Below are positions 29,978 through 38,542 of a stretch of 64,000 bases of DNA, one piece after another (the first letter of the stretch is position 1; each line of letters starts with the position of its first letter). The position numbers and the translations under genes were made by a program. The notes below the pieces were generated by a model. It did no database searches. It was not told the DNA's origin and worked only from the letters and a program-made list of their open reading frames with translations. Source of the stretch: Pontibacter mangrovi (lineage in GTDB: Bacteria; Bacteroidota; Bacteroidia; Cytophagales; Hymenobacteraceae); contig NZ_VFRQ01000010.1 of the NCBI RefSeq assembly GCF_006385705.1, positions 1 to 64,000 on the forward strand. Reading direction: 5' to 3'.

Positions 29978-30028
29978 GTTCAGCCTTTATGCCCAGCTAC
30001 CCCTCCCCCATCGGCTGCACGACTAACG
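29978..30028. repeat. 51-bp structured direct repeat, left copy
   Basis: 51 bases aligned without gaps to 32501-32551, identical at 41 positions. The inner arms GTTCAGCC and GGCTGCAC pair; the last stem pair is C-G here and T-A in the other copy. It is followed by the shared GACTAACG or GAATAACG end. The start of the lipoprotein gene at 30061 follows 32 bases later. Confidence 0.6.
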
Positions 30029-30060
30029 TTGGCAGCCACAGCATTACAGACAACTCAAAA

Positions 30061-30981
30061 ATGATACGAATCTTACTCATAGTGCTTTTGATTTCGGCAA
30101 TTGGTTGTAGTAAAGAGTACATGAAAGAGGAAATAATAAAACCTAAATGGAGGACTGGCGACTCAAAAGTTTTCAATGAAAAAGGATCGTTGTTCGTGAA
30201 GACTGGCTCTGATACGATTATGAATGCAGCATATGAGAAAAATGTAAAGGTGACAATAACCGAAAAAGTCGGACAAGATTATATAGTTAAAATAGCACAT
30301 CAACCGACAGGCGATTTATCTATGTCGACATCAGTTGACTCGTTGGAAGACATCTTGACCGGGTTGGATAATGCAAAAGATGTTTTAAAAGATCTCAGCA
30401 AACTTAGAATTCCTTACAAAGTAAAGGTTTCTGAAAACGGAGAAGTAATTGACATCGTCGACTTTGACATTTATCTAAAGGCGTTTCTGGAAAAAGTTAA
30501 GCTTGCCAAAGGCACAAGGCAGGTAAATGATGAAGAAATGGCCTCTCTTCAAATGCTAACTCAAAACCAAGAAGCAATTAGTGTTCAGCTTCAAGCTCTC
30601 ATAGCGAAAGAATCCTCAGAGCTTCTGTCTGTATACAATATTCAGAATCCTATCAATGGGGACATAGTTGAGGCGATTACTATGCCTAACCCTAAAACGG
30701 GGGAAGAACTCCCAGCCACTCTGACTTACCACTCAAAATCTACAACTGGAGATGTTCAAGAGATTGAGTTAAATATTAAAATACATGAATCCCTAAACGA
30801 AATATTGGGTGATAGTATACAAGAGGCGGGTAAAGACAAGACCAACTACCAGGATATGGTAAACTTAACAACCTATTTGTTTGACCACAAGACTGGCTGG
30901 TTAGACAGCTCAACATCGAAAGTATACGTTAAGACTGGCGAATCTGAAATAAGAATTTTAACAAACGTAAAAGTACATTGA
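30061..30981 (+). CDS. hypothetical lipoprotein, AT-rich
   Basis: 306 residues. The ATG at 30061 starts MIRILLIVLLISAIGCSKEY, a good lipoprotein signal with lipobox ISAIGC; an ATG at 29989 lies inside the left repeat and is rejected. The mature domain (about 285 residues) has no known motif; it contains a coiled-coil prone region near 150-190 (KVKLAKGTRQVNDEEMASLQ). Strong AT bias. Anchored to the inner or outer membrane by lipid. Function unknown. Confidence 0.65.
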   Translation: MIRILLIVLLISAIGCSKEYMKEEIIKPKWRTGDSKVFNEKGSLFVKTGSDTIMNAAYEKNVKVTITEKVGQDYIVKIAHQPTGDLSMSTSVDSLEDILTGLDNAKDVLKDLSKLRIPYKVKVSENGEVIDIVDFDIYLKAFLEKVKLAKGTRQVNDEEMASLQMLTQNQEAISVQLQALIAKESSELLSVYNIQNPINGDIVEAITMPNPKTGEELPATLTYHSKSTTGDVQEIELNIKIHESLNEILGDSIQEAGKDKTNYQDMVNLTTYLFDHKTGWLDSSTSKVYVKTGESEIRILTNVKVH

Positions 30982-31029
30982 TAGAAGTTGCAGCTGCCAA
31001 GCACTTTGGTCAATGTAGATAAGTATAAA

Positions 31030-31413
31030 ATGGGAGAAAGTAGAATGATCTTGATAACGGTTATTTTACTAATAGCAGCATTAATAACATCTCTTTCGCT
31101 CTTTATTTATACTACTGAGGCAGGACTTCATTATTTGATAATCATTTACGATTCAATATCGCTCTTTATTTTAGGTGGAATATCTTATTTTATAACTAAC
31201 AAAATTCCGGTTCTAAAAATAACACCTGTAGCTTTAATGGTGATATCTTTGGTAACGTTCATATTTACAGTTAACCTTGGTAGTATAGCAATGATGCTAG
31301 GGTTAGTCAGCAGCAGCTTCGGAGTAATATTAATAATGGTCTTAGTTTACCTTGTTTGGTATAATCAGGCAAGGAACAGAATTGCAAACATAATGAAGAA
31401 CTACCTTGGCTAA
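31030..31413 (+). CDS. hypothetical four-helix membrane protein
   Basis: 127 residues from the ATG at 31030 (an ATG-like start at 30988 would add a polar stretch not seen in such proteins). Four hydrophobic segments at about 7-27, 34-52, 58-78 and 85-110, with short loops, suggest an inner-membrane bundle. No recognised family. AT-rich like its neighbours and on the same strand, but separated from them by gaps of 48 and 61 bases. Confidence 0.5.
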   Translation: MGESRMILITVILLIAALITSLSLFIYTTEAGLHYLIIIYDSISLFILGGISYFITNKIPVLKITPVALMVISLVTFIFTVNLGSIAMMLGLVSSSFGVILIMVLVYLVWYNQARNRIANIMKNYLG

Positions 31414-31474
31414 CCCTAGATATACTCTTTTGCTAAAGCCTTGCAAGTAGTACACACCCACCCATCACCTCCCA

Positions 31475-31753
31475 ATGAAACAAGCCCTTCTGATCATTAC
31501 CCTCCTTTTCTTAGTTGCACAGCTGTCGCTGGGGCAAACGACAGAGGAGGTATTCAAAACACTTACGCTGGAGCATGCTCCTGAGCTAACGCCGGCAGCT
31601 AAAGACTCGTTGATATAACACGGTGCTTACACCATGCCGGGCGGCGGCACGCTGGGAACAATGGATTACAGTTACTCCACTAACCACAGCGACTATGCCC
31701 GGCTGGAGGCATACTTCACAACAGGGCAAAGCAGGTTTAGCGTGATTTATATT
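31475..31753 (+). pseudogene. broken secreted protein gene with an in-frame stop
   Basis: ATG at 31475 starts a good signal peptide (hydrophobic core, ending LSLGQ) and a 47-residue frame that stops with TAA at 31616. The same frame reads on for another 45 codons (HGAYTMPGGGTLGTMDYS and so on) without interruption until the start of the next gene at 31754. One base change restores the frame. The remainder of any longer gene appears to have been replaced by the lipoprotein gene. Confidence 0.5.
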
Positions 31754-32479
31754 ATGAGGAATCCATACTTACTTCTTTATCTACTTATAGCTGGTTGTGC
31801 TCCTAAGCAGCAGCAGGAAGTAGAGCTAATTGCGGGATCAGAAGAAGTAGGTGAAATAGGTGCGCCTGAGGCTGGCTGTGATAAATGTGCGGCTTCTGAG
31901 TTTGCAGGACCAAAGCCCGACACAGCTTTCATTTTTTCCAACGGCAGTAAGCTCCTTATCTGTGGCTACTCCGAAAAAAAGGATGGGAAAAATATCTATT
32001 CTGAATTCGTGCTATCAGTGTGCGGAAATGACAGCATCATCGGCTTTTGGAGCGCAGTAGAAGAGTATGAATTGGTGTTTGTGCAGGACACACTACAGCT
32101 ACAAAAATTAGAACTTCTCGCTATGGGCGACCATCGGGATTTAGTGAAAGTGAAGTGGCTGACAGAGAGCTTCTACTATGAAAATGGGAGCCTTCTGAGA
32201 GAGAAGAAGCTGAACCCGAAAGTAAAGTATAGGCAAAGCCAAATTGACCAGTCGCTACAAGAGTATGAATCTACACAATGGCAAAAACAGAATGAAGCGA
32301 CCATAGAGTACACGGAGGGAAAAATGAAACTGGCGAATAGCCTGATGCTTGCAGCAGCTTCAGGAAGCGAAAAAGCAGAGGTATACTTTAAGGAATTTAA
32401 AAACAAGTTCCAGCCTGACGGAGCATACCTTGAGTGGTATCAGCAGATGGCAGACTTACTTGACTCTACGAAGAAGTAG
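31754..32479 (+). CDS. hypothetical lipoprotein
   Basis: 241 residues from the ATG at 31754; the upstream ATG at 31634 belongs to the broken frame. Lipobox LIAGC after MRNPYLLLYLL. The mature part has Cys-x2-Cys near residues 42-45 (GCDKCA), a middle beta-rich region and a Gln/Lys-rich, helical C-terminus. No known domain. It ends 21 bases before the right copy of the 51-bp repeat. Function unknown. Confidence 0.6.
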   Translation: MRNPYLLLYLLIAGCAPKQQQEVELIAGSEEVGEIGAPEAGCDKCAASEFAGPKPDTAFIFSNGSKLLICGYSEKKDGKNIYSEFVLSVCGNDSIIGFWSAVEEYELVFVQDTLQLQKLELLAMGDHRDLVKVKWLTESFYYENGSLLREKKLNPKVKYRQSQIDQSLQEYESTQWQKQNEATIEYTEGKMKLANSLMLAAASGSEKAEVYFKEFKNKFQPDGAYLEWYQQMADLLDSTKK

Positions 32480-32500
32480 AAAACAAAAGCAGGTAACAAG

Positions 32501-32551
32501 GTGCAGCTTTAATGCTCAGCTACGCTTCACCCACCAGCTGCACGAATAACG
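32501..32551. repeat. 51-bp structured direct repeat, right copy
   Basis: Same orientation and length as 29978-30028, 41 of 51 identical. Arms GTGCAGCT (32501-32508) and AGCTGCAC (32536-32543) are perfectly complementary, followed by GAATAACG. It closes the AT-rich segment. Confidence 0.6.
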
Positions 32552-32649
32552 CGTAGGGGCAATCTAAATACAAACTATAGATGATAGACAACATAAAGAT
32601 CTTGAAGACAGAGGTGATGTGGTAATGGAGATTGACATTCTGAATAAAT

Positions 32650-33237
32650 ATGAAAGGCTTTAACCTGAAAACATATCTGATTTCAAACCTTGAAATCGAT
32701 GAAAACGGGATCTCATCCATAGTTGAAAACTGCACCAAAGAGACATTTAGAAAAGGGCAATTTCTGCTTCGCAAAGACGAACATTGTAACCGTATTTTCT
32801 TCGTTGAAAGCGGACTTCTGCGCCTGTTTTCGATCGATGAAAAAGGGAAGGAGCATATCCTTTCCTTTGCCCCTGAAAATTGGTTCGTTACCGATAGGGA
32901 AAGTGCATATTTCAATCAGCCATCAGCTTATTACATTCAGGCATTGGAGGACAGTGAGGTGGTGCTAATGGATGAGGACTTCATGCATTTGCTTTCCCGA
33001 AAGTTTCCCGCTTTCACAGAATTCAACAATCATTTGCTTCACAATCACATCAGGCATTTACAGAACAGAATTAACCTACTGTTAAGCACATCTGCTGAAG
33101 ACCGGTATTTACAGTTTGTAAAAATGTATCCCGACATATTGCTGCGGGTACCTCAAACCATGGTTGCTTCCTATTTGGGCATTACACCGGAAAGCCTAAG
33201 CCGGGTTAGAAAGGAACTGGCACGAAAAAATTTTTGA
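32650..33237 (+). CDS. Crp/Fnr family transcriptional regulator
   Basis: 195 residues. N-terminal cyclic-nucleotide-binding-like beta roll (about 20-120) and C-terminal helix-turn-helix with PQTMVASYLGITPESLSRVRKEL near 167-190. No cysteine cluster of the Fnr type is seen, and the effector is unknown. It lies 74 bases upstream of a pirin gene on the same strand, with which it may be functionally linked: pirins and Crp-type regulators frequently neighbour each other in Bacteroidota, responding to redox or electrophile stress. Confidence 0.88.
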   Translation: MKGFNLKTYLISNLEIDENGISSIVENCTKETFRKGQFLLRKDEHCNRIFFVESGLLRLFSIDEKGKEHILSFAPENWFVTDRESAYFNQPSAYYIQALEDSEVVLMDEDFMHLLSRKFPAFTEFNNHLLHNHIRHLQNRINLLLSTSAEDRYLQFVKMYPDILLRVPQTMVASYLGITPESLSRVRKELARKNF

Positions 33238-33283
33238 GGTTGGTTTCTTACCATACATCAATGCGCGTAAGCCCCCCGGAGAC

Positions 33284-33291
33284 TAATTTTG
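33284..33291 (+). promoter_or_regulatory. candidate -7 box of the pirin gene
   Basis: TAATTTTG matches TAnnTTTG, 20 bases before the ATG at 33312. No well-placed -33 element was found. If real, the pirin is expressed separately from the upstream regulator. Confidence 0.4.
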
Positions 33292-33311
33292 TGCTATAAA
33301 ATTTGATAGTC

Positions 33312-34190
33312 ATGAAAACAAGAACTGTAGAATTAGTAGCAAGTCCGGGGGCACCCCACTTTGTTGGCGATGGTTTCCGGGTTCACAACTTTATTCCTGG
33401 TGGCTATAGGATGGACATGCAGCGAATGAACCCGTTCCTTATGCTGGACTATAATTCCACCTATAACTTCCCACCGACTCACAAGCCAAAAGGCGTAGGG
33501 GTACATCCACACCGTGGCTTCGAAACTGTAACTATTGCTTACAAAGGAAAAGTGCAGCACCACGACAGCAGTGGCGGCGGGGGCGTAATTGGCGAAGGCG
33601 ACGTCCAGTGGATGACAGCTGCCCGGGGTGTGCTGCACAAAGAATACCACGAAGAAGAATGGAGCAAAAAAGGCGGCGATTTCCAGATGGTGCAGCTTTG
33701 GGTCAATTTGCCAAAAAAGGACAAAATGAGCACTCCTAAATACCAAGCCATCAAGAACCAGGACATCAAGCGCTATGAACTGGAAGGCAAAGCAGGGTTT
33801 GTAGAAGTAATTGCAGGCGAACACAAAGGAATAAAAGGCGCCGCTTCAACTTTTACGCCTATCCACTTGTTCAATGCCAGATTAAATAAAGGGGGCAAAG
33901 CAGTGTTAGAGCTTCCTGCCCACTACAACACTGCCCTGCTTGTTCTGGAAGGCAATATTGTGATAAACGGCAAGGTAGAAATCCCCACAGACCATTTGGC
34001 ATTGATGGCAAATGATGGCGACACTTTTGAAATCGAAGCAACTGAGGATGCGGTTGCCTTGTTAATGAGTGGCGAGCCCATTAATGAGCCTATCGCGGCA
34101 CATGGGCCATTTGTCATGAACACCAAAGAGGAGCTGCTGGAGGCTTTTAAGGATTTTAACAATGGTAAATTCGGGTACTTGGAGGATTAA
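33312..34190 (+). CDS. pirin family protein
   Basis: 292 residues from the ATG at 33312 (a TTG nine bases upstream is less likely). Bicupin fold. The metal-binding HPHRGFETVTI and, further on, AARGVLHKEYHEEE give the three His and one Glu that bind iron in pirins. Pirins act as cytoplasmic quercetinase-like or redox-sensing proteins; the function in this strain is unknown. Followed after 3 bases by the TMEM175 gene, so the two are likely cotranscribed. Confidence 0.92.
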   Translation: MKTRTVELVASPGAPHFVGDGFRVHNFIPGGYRMDMQRMNPFLMLDYNSTYNFPPTHKPKGVGVHPHRGFETVTIAYKGKVQHHDSSGGGGVIGEGDVQWMTAARGVLHKEYHEEEWSKKGGDFQMVQLWVNLPKKDKMSTPKYQAIKNQDIKRYELEGKAGFVEVIAGEHKGIKGAASTFTPIHLFNARLNKGGKAVLELPAHYNTALLVLEGNIVINGKVEIPTDHLALMANDGDTFEIEATEDAVALLMSGEPINEPIAAHGPFVMNTKEELLEAFKDFNNGKFGYLED

Positions 34191-34193
34191 AGT

Positions 34194-34793
34194 ATGAAAA
34201 CAGGTAGATTGGAAGCCTTTAGTGACGGGGTGCTGGCCATTATCATCACTATCATGGTATTGGAGATGAAAGTGCCGGAAGGAATTAGTTTTGACGCGCT
34301 AAAACCAATCCTCCCGGTCTTTCTGACCTATGTGCTCAGCTTTGTTTATTTAGGGATTTACTGGAATAATCACCACCACTTGTTTCAGGCGATAAATGAC
34401 GTAAACGGGAAAATATTATGGGCTAATCTAAATCTGTTATTTTGGCTTTCGCTCTTTCCGTTCGTTACAGGCTGGATGGGAGAAAACCACTTTAAGACAA
34501 ACCCGGTTGCACTGTATGGCGTGATACTATTTATGGCCGCCCTAGCATTTAAAGTTCTTATCTACTGTGTAATAAAAAACGAAGGAAAAGATTCCAGCCT
34601 AGGCAAAGTGTATAGTAGGGATACCAGAATGAATGTGTCGCTGTTGCTCTATTTAGCAGGTATAGCCTTCACTTTTTTTCAGCCGATGATCAGTCTGGCG
34701 GTATATTTAGGCGTAGCCCTTGTTTGGATAGTACCGGACCCAAGGATTGAAAAGACGCTGAAACAAGCACAAAACAAGAATAAAAATGCTTAA
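34194..34793 (+). CDS. TMEM175 (DUF1211) family potassium channel
   Basis: 199 residues, a typical prokaryotic length. The selectivity-filter helix carries the signature RLEAFSDGVLAIIITIMVLEM at the N-terminus and a further five helices follow. Bacterial members form tetrameric potassium-selective channels in the inner membrane. It shares a three-base junction with the pirin gene, forming a two-gene unit. A long inverted repeat follows. Confidence 0.9.
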   Translation: MKTGRLEAFSDGVLAIIITIMVLEMKVPEGISFDALKPILPVFLTYVLSFVYLGIYWNNHHHLFQAINDVNGKILWANLNLLFWLSLFPFVTGWMGENHFKTNPVALYGVILFMAALAFKVLIYCVIKNEGKDSSLGKVYSRDTRMNVSLLLYLAGIAFTFFQPMISLAVYLGVALVWIVPDPRIEKTLKQAQNKNKNA

Positions 34794-34813
34794 TGTATAA
34801 AGCCGAAAGCCAC

Positions 34814-34869
34814 GATCATCCACGCCGCTTACTGTATACCTGTCTATACTGTAATCGGCGTGGATGATC
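34814..34869. terminator. long convergent hairpin between TMEM175 and AGCS symporter
   Basis: Perfect 14-bp arms GATCATCCACGCCG and its complement (34814-34827, 34856-34869). The loop itself forms a further near-perfect stem TTACTGTATA / TATACTGTAA with one mismatch. No T-run, so it may act by blocking convergent transcripts rather than as a classic terminator. Confidence 0.6.
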
Positions 34870-34896
34870 CGGTAGCCAGGGCGAAGTAACCTGCCC

Positions 34897-36306
34897 TTAC
34901 CGCTTCACTTCTTTCACCTCCCGCTCCTGTAGCTCTGCTTTAAACTCCCGCATCCTTTTAAAATACTCCCGGGCAGCGGCCATCACCCTGGGCGAAAGTA
35001 TAAGCGCCGAGACCATGGTCGGGATGGCCATCATGGCGTACATGCCGTCTATCAGGGCGATGACAGCGGTGATGGTAGCCGTGGCGCCGAACACGATGGT
35101 AGTTACATAAAAGTAGTTATACAGGTGCTTATACTTGGCCCCGAACAGGAAGCTGAAGCACTTGGTGCCGTAATAGGAGTAGGAGAAAAGCGACGTAAAG
35201 GCAAAGATCAGCACGCACAGCACCAGTACATAGCTGCCGATGCCGCCGGGCAGCGAGGAGCCAAAGGCTGAGGCCGTCATGGTAACGCCGTTGCCGTCGG
35301 AGGTTTGCCAGGTGCCGGTCACGATAATGGCCAGGCCTGTGAGGGTACATACCACCAGCGTGTCGATAAACGGGCCCAGCATGGCCACCAGCCCCTCCCG
35401 GATAGGCTCGTCGGTTTTAGCGGCGCCGTGCATCATGGCCGCCGTTCCTATGCCTGCCTCGTTAGAGAAAGCGGCTCTGCGCGCACCTGCTATAATGATG
35501 GCTCCTACAGCCCCGCCCAGCACGGCTCTGGCCGAAAAAGCATCCTCAAATATCATGGCAAAGGCATCGGGCACCATGTCGATATGAGCAAACATAATGT
35601 AAAAGACGGCTGCCATGTATAGTAGCACCATGCTTGGCACCATTTTGCCGGCCACATGCCCGATGCGTTTAATCCCCCCAAAAATTACCAGCGAGGTAAC
35701 CGCTACCAGCGTAAGCCCGATACCCAGGTTCCAGTAAAACGGGTTTTCAGTGGCAATGCCGTTCGGCATCAGCACCACCTCCCGGATTACCTGCGTCAGC
35801 TGGTTTGCCTGAAAAATGGGCAGTGTGCCGAACAAACCTGCCAGCGAGAAGAACACAGCCAGCGGCTTCCACTTTTTGCCCAATCCCTCCCTTATCACAT
35901 ACATGGGCCCGCCTTCAATGTGGCCTTTAGAGTCGCGGCCCCGGTACATGATGGCCAGCGTGCAGGTAAAGAATTTCGTAGCCATCCCCACAAATGCGCT
36001 TACCCACATCCAGAACAGCACCCCCGGCCCGCCTGTGGCAATGGCCACCGCCACACCGCTGATATTGCCCATGCCCACAGTGGCCGCCAGCGCGCTCGAA
36101 AGCGCCTCAAAGTGGTTGATGTCGCCCGGGTCGTCGGGATCATCATACTTGCCGCGCAGCACATTAATGGCATGGCCCAGGTACCGGAAAGGCAGAAACC
36201 CGGAGTAGAACATAAAGTAAAAGCCCCCGCCCATAAGCAGCAGCAACAGCGGCAGGCCCCAGGCAGCATTACTAAACGCTACCAGAAATTCTTCTAATGC
36301 TTTCAA
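34897..36306 (-). CDS. sodium/alanine symporter (AGCS family)
   Basis: 469 residues with about eleven membrane spans. Family signatures: FEALSSALAATVGMGNISGVAVAIATGGPGVLFWMW, IEGGPMYVI and the aromatic-rich C-terminal region. It takes up alanine, glycine or a related amino acid with sodium across the inner membrane. The start is TTG at 36306; upstream in-frame codons include no ATG. It is divergent from the cation/proton antiporter gene, with about 140 bases between. Confidence 0.9.
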   Translation of the reverse strand: MKALEEFLVAFSNAAWGLPLLLLLMGGGFYFMFYSGFLPFRYLGHAINVLRGKYDDPDDPGDINHFEALSSALAATVGMGNISGVAVAIATGGPGVLFWMWVSAFVGMATKFFTCTLAIMYRGRDSKGHIEGGPMYVIREGLGKKWKPLAVFFSLAGLFGTLPIFQANQLTQVIREVVLMPNGIATENPFYWNLGIGLTLVAVTSLVIFGGIKRIGHVAGKMVPSMVLLYMAAVFYIMFAHIDMVPDAFAMIFEDAFSARAVLGGAVGAIIIAGARRAAFSNEAGIGTAAMMHGAAKTDEPIREGLVAMLGPFIDTLVVCTLTGLAIIVTGTWQTSDGNGVTMTASAFGSSLPGGIGSYVLVLCVLIFAFTSLFSYSYYGTKCFSFLFGAKYKHLYNYFYVTTIVFGATATITAVIALIDGMYAMMAIPTMVSALILSPRVMAAAREYFKRMREFKAELQEREVKEVKR

Positions 36307-36444
36307 AAAACCAGTGTAAAGTAAGTTCGAAGTATAATAACAGGCAACACTTCAGAAACAACGTAAGTATGCCTACAGCTGACGCCCTCTTGCAGTATGC
36401 GCTACACGGCACGCCCGGCTGTAACCTTAAAGTTAACATTTCTG

Positions 36445-37722
36445 ATGGATAATTATATAGTGACCATAACAGTTATAGGGCTGGCAGCACTCTCTATGAC
36501 CTGGGTTCCGAAGCTGATGGCGCGCACGTTTGTCTCGTATCCCATCGTGTACCTGCTGTTGGGGGTGGTAATTTACCTGCTGCCCCTGGGCCTGCCCACC
36601 CCCGACCCGCTCTGGCGCGAGGACTATGTGGTGCGGCTCACGGAACTTAGCGTTATCGTGTCGCTGATGGGCACAGGGCTGAAGATACGGCGCAAGTTCG
36701 GCCTGAAGCGCTGGCGCATACCGCTGCGCCTGATAAGTATTACCATGCTGCTGAGCATTGCGGCCCTGGCCCTGCTGGGCTGGACGATCCTTGGCTTTAC
36801 GGTGGCGGGGGCGGTACTGCTCGGCGCAGTGCTGGCCCCCACCGACCCGGTGCTGGCAGAGCAGGTGCAGGTTGGCCCTCCCGACGACAAGGAGGAGGAC
36901 GTGGTGCGCTTCTCGCTGACGGCTGAGGCCGGCCTGAACGACGGCTCCGCCTTTCCGTTTACCTGGCTGGCAGTGCTGCTGGCTGTCTCCGCCTCTTCCG
37001 GGGGCGAGTGGCTGCAAGACTGGCTGCTGCGCGACCTGCTGTACCGCATTGCCGTGGGCATAGGCGCAGGCTACCTCATCGGCCAGGGCCTGGCCTACCT
37101 GGTCTATAAACTGCCCAAAAAATCGAGCTTTCCGGAGGCCCAGCACGGGTTTCTGGCATTGTCGGCTACGCTGGTGACGTATGGCATTACGGAGCTGCTG
37201 CATGGCTACGGCTTTATTGCGGTGTTTGTGGCCGGGCTAACCATGAGCAGTGTGGAGGAGGAAAGCGAGTACAACATCGAGATGCACGACTTCGTGAACC
37301 AGGTGGAGCGCATTATCATGGTGGTGCTGCTCACCTTGTTCGGGGGCAGCCTCGTTACCGGCATCCTGGATAGCCTTACCTGGACAAGCGCCCTGATAGG
37401 ACTTGTGTTTTTGTTCATCATTCGCCCGCTCACGGCGCTGCCAAGCATGCTGGGCACCTTCTCCACCTATAAAGAGCGGCTGGCTGTCTGCTTTTTTGGC
37501 ATCCGCGGCATCGGCTCGTTTTTTTACCTTTCCTTTGCGCTGGATGAGGTGGACTTTGCCGAGGCAAACGAGCTGTGGTCTATGGTGGCGTTTATTGTGA
37601 TGGTGTCGATCGTGCTGCACGGCCTTACCGCTACCAAAGCCATCCAGATGCTGGACCGCGAGCGCAAAAAGCGGGGCCGCCCCATCCCTGCCCCCGACCA
37701 GACGCCGGAGGAGATCTTCTAA
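36445..37722 (+). CDS. cation:proton antiporter (CPA1/NhaP-like)
   Basis: 425 residues from the ATG at 36445 (an upstream ATG at 36397 gives a basic extension that is unlikely). Twelve or so membrane spans with a conserved APTDPVLAEQVQ and EAGLNDGSAFPF, typical of the NhaP and CPA1 groups of Na+ or K+/H+ antiporters, and FFGIRGIGSFFYL. It helps control internal pH and sodium. The alkB-like gene begins 15 bases after its stop and is probably cotranscribed. Confidence 0.9.
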   Translation: MDNYIVTITVIGLAALSMTWVPKLMARTFVSYPIVYLLLGVVIYLLPLGLPTPDPLWREDYVVRLTELSVIVSLMGTGLKIRRKFGLKRWRIPLRLISITMLLSIAALALLGWTILGFTVAGAVLLGAVLAPTDPVLAEQVQVGPPDDKEEDVVRFSLTAEAGLNDGSAFPFTWLAVLLAVSASSGGEWLQDWLLRDLLYRIAVGIGAGYLIGQGLAYLVYKLPKKSSFPEAQHGFLALSATLVTYGITELLHGYGFIAVFVAGLTMSSVEEESEYNIEMHDFVNQVERIIMVVLLTLFGGSLVTGILDSLTWTSALIGLVFLFIIRPLTALPSMLGTFSTYKERLAVCFFGIRGIGSFFYLSFALDEVDFAEANELWSMVAFIVMVSIVLHGLTATKAIQMLDRERKKRGRPIPAPDQTPEEIF

Positions 37723-37737
37723 CATTGCCTTAAACAG

Positions 37738-38331
37738 ATGCACAACAACCTGCCCCTGCTGCCCCTCCCGGATGCCGAAGTATACTTTGCCCCGGATTTT
37801 ATACTTGCCCCCGCAGCCAACGCATACTTCCAAAAACTGATGAACGAGGTAAACTGGCAGCAGCAAAGTATAACGATGTTTGGCCGCAGCCTGCCGATGC
37901 CCCGCCTCACGGCCTGGTACGGCGATAAAGGCTATACCTACTCGGGGCTACACAACGAGCCGCAACCCTGGTTACCGATGCTGCTGGAGCTAAAAGAGAA
38001 GGTAGAGCAGGCCAGCGGCCAGAAGTATAACAGCGTGCTACTGAACCTCTACCGCACCGGTCAGGATAGTATGGGCTGGCACACCGACGATGAGCCGGAA
38101 CTAGGGCAGCAGCCAAGAATAGCCAGCCTGAGCTTCGGCGGCGAACGCCGGTTCAGCCTGAAGCACCGCACCCGCAAAGACCTGAAACCCGTAACGCTTA
38201 CGCTTACCCACGGCAGCCTGCTGCTGATGCAGGGCCCTACGCAGCACCACTGGCTGCACCACCTCCCCAAAACAGCCAAAGCGGTGCCGCCCCGCATCAA
38301 CCTTACCTTCCGGTATGTAAACGGCAGATAA
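37738..38331 (+). CDS. AlkB-type 2-oxoglutarate/Fe(II) dioxygenase
   Basis: 197 residues. Repairs alkylated bases in single-stranded DNA or RNA by oxidative demethylation. Metal ligands: WHTDDE (His and Asp of HxD) and the distal His in the QHHWLHHLP segment; the 2OG-binding arginines are in PPRINLTFR. The N-terminal FGRSLPMPRLTAWYGD helps to bind the lesion, as in the ALKBH2/E. coli-type group. Close linkage to the antiporter gene is probably incidental. Confidence 0.92.
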   Translation: MHNNLPLLPLPDAEVYFAPDFILAPAANAYFQKLMNEVNWQQQSITMFGRSLPMPRLTAWYGDKGYTYSGLHNEPQPWLPMLLELKEKVEQASGQKYNSVLLNLYRTGQDSMGWHTDDEPELGQQPRIASLSFGGERRFSLKHRTRKDLKPVTLTLTHGSLLLMQGPTQHHWLHHLPKTAKAVPPRINLTFRYVNGR

Positions 38332-38384
38332 GTTTCCGATATCGATTGGTTCATGCGCTCTGCTTCTTATACATCTATAGGCAG

Positions 38385-38415
38385 ATTCCCCTCCCCGGAG
38401 GGGTTAGGGGTGGGT
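38385..38415. repeat. solo copy of the CCCCTCC / GGAGGGG palindrome element
   Basis: ATTCCCCTCCCCGGAGGGG followed by TTAGGGGTGGGT. The same palindrome plus AGGGGTGG tail ends islands A, B and C. Here it stands alone between alkB-like and kmo. Confidence 0.7.
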
Positions 38416-38542
38416 CTTTAAGCTGTAGGTAAACTGCAGGAATGATACAGGCGCATCTTTCAATTGATGTGGGTATAAGTTTGCCAAAGCGGTTCGGAAA
38501 ATGTTAATTTACATAAACAAGTGGCGCTGCCCCTGACAGAAT

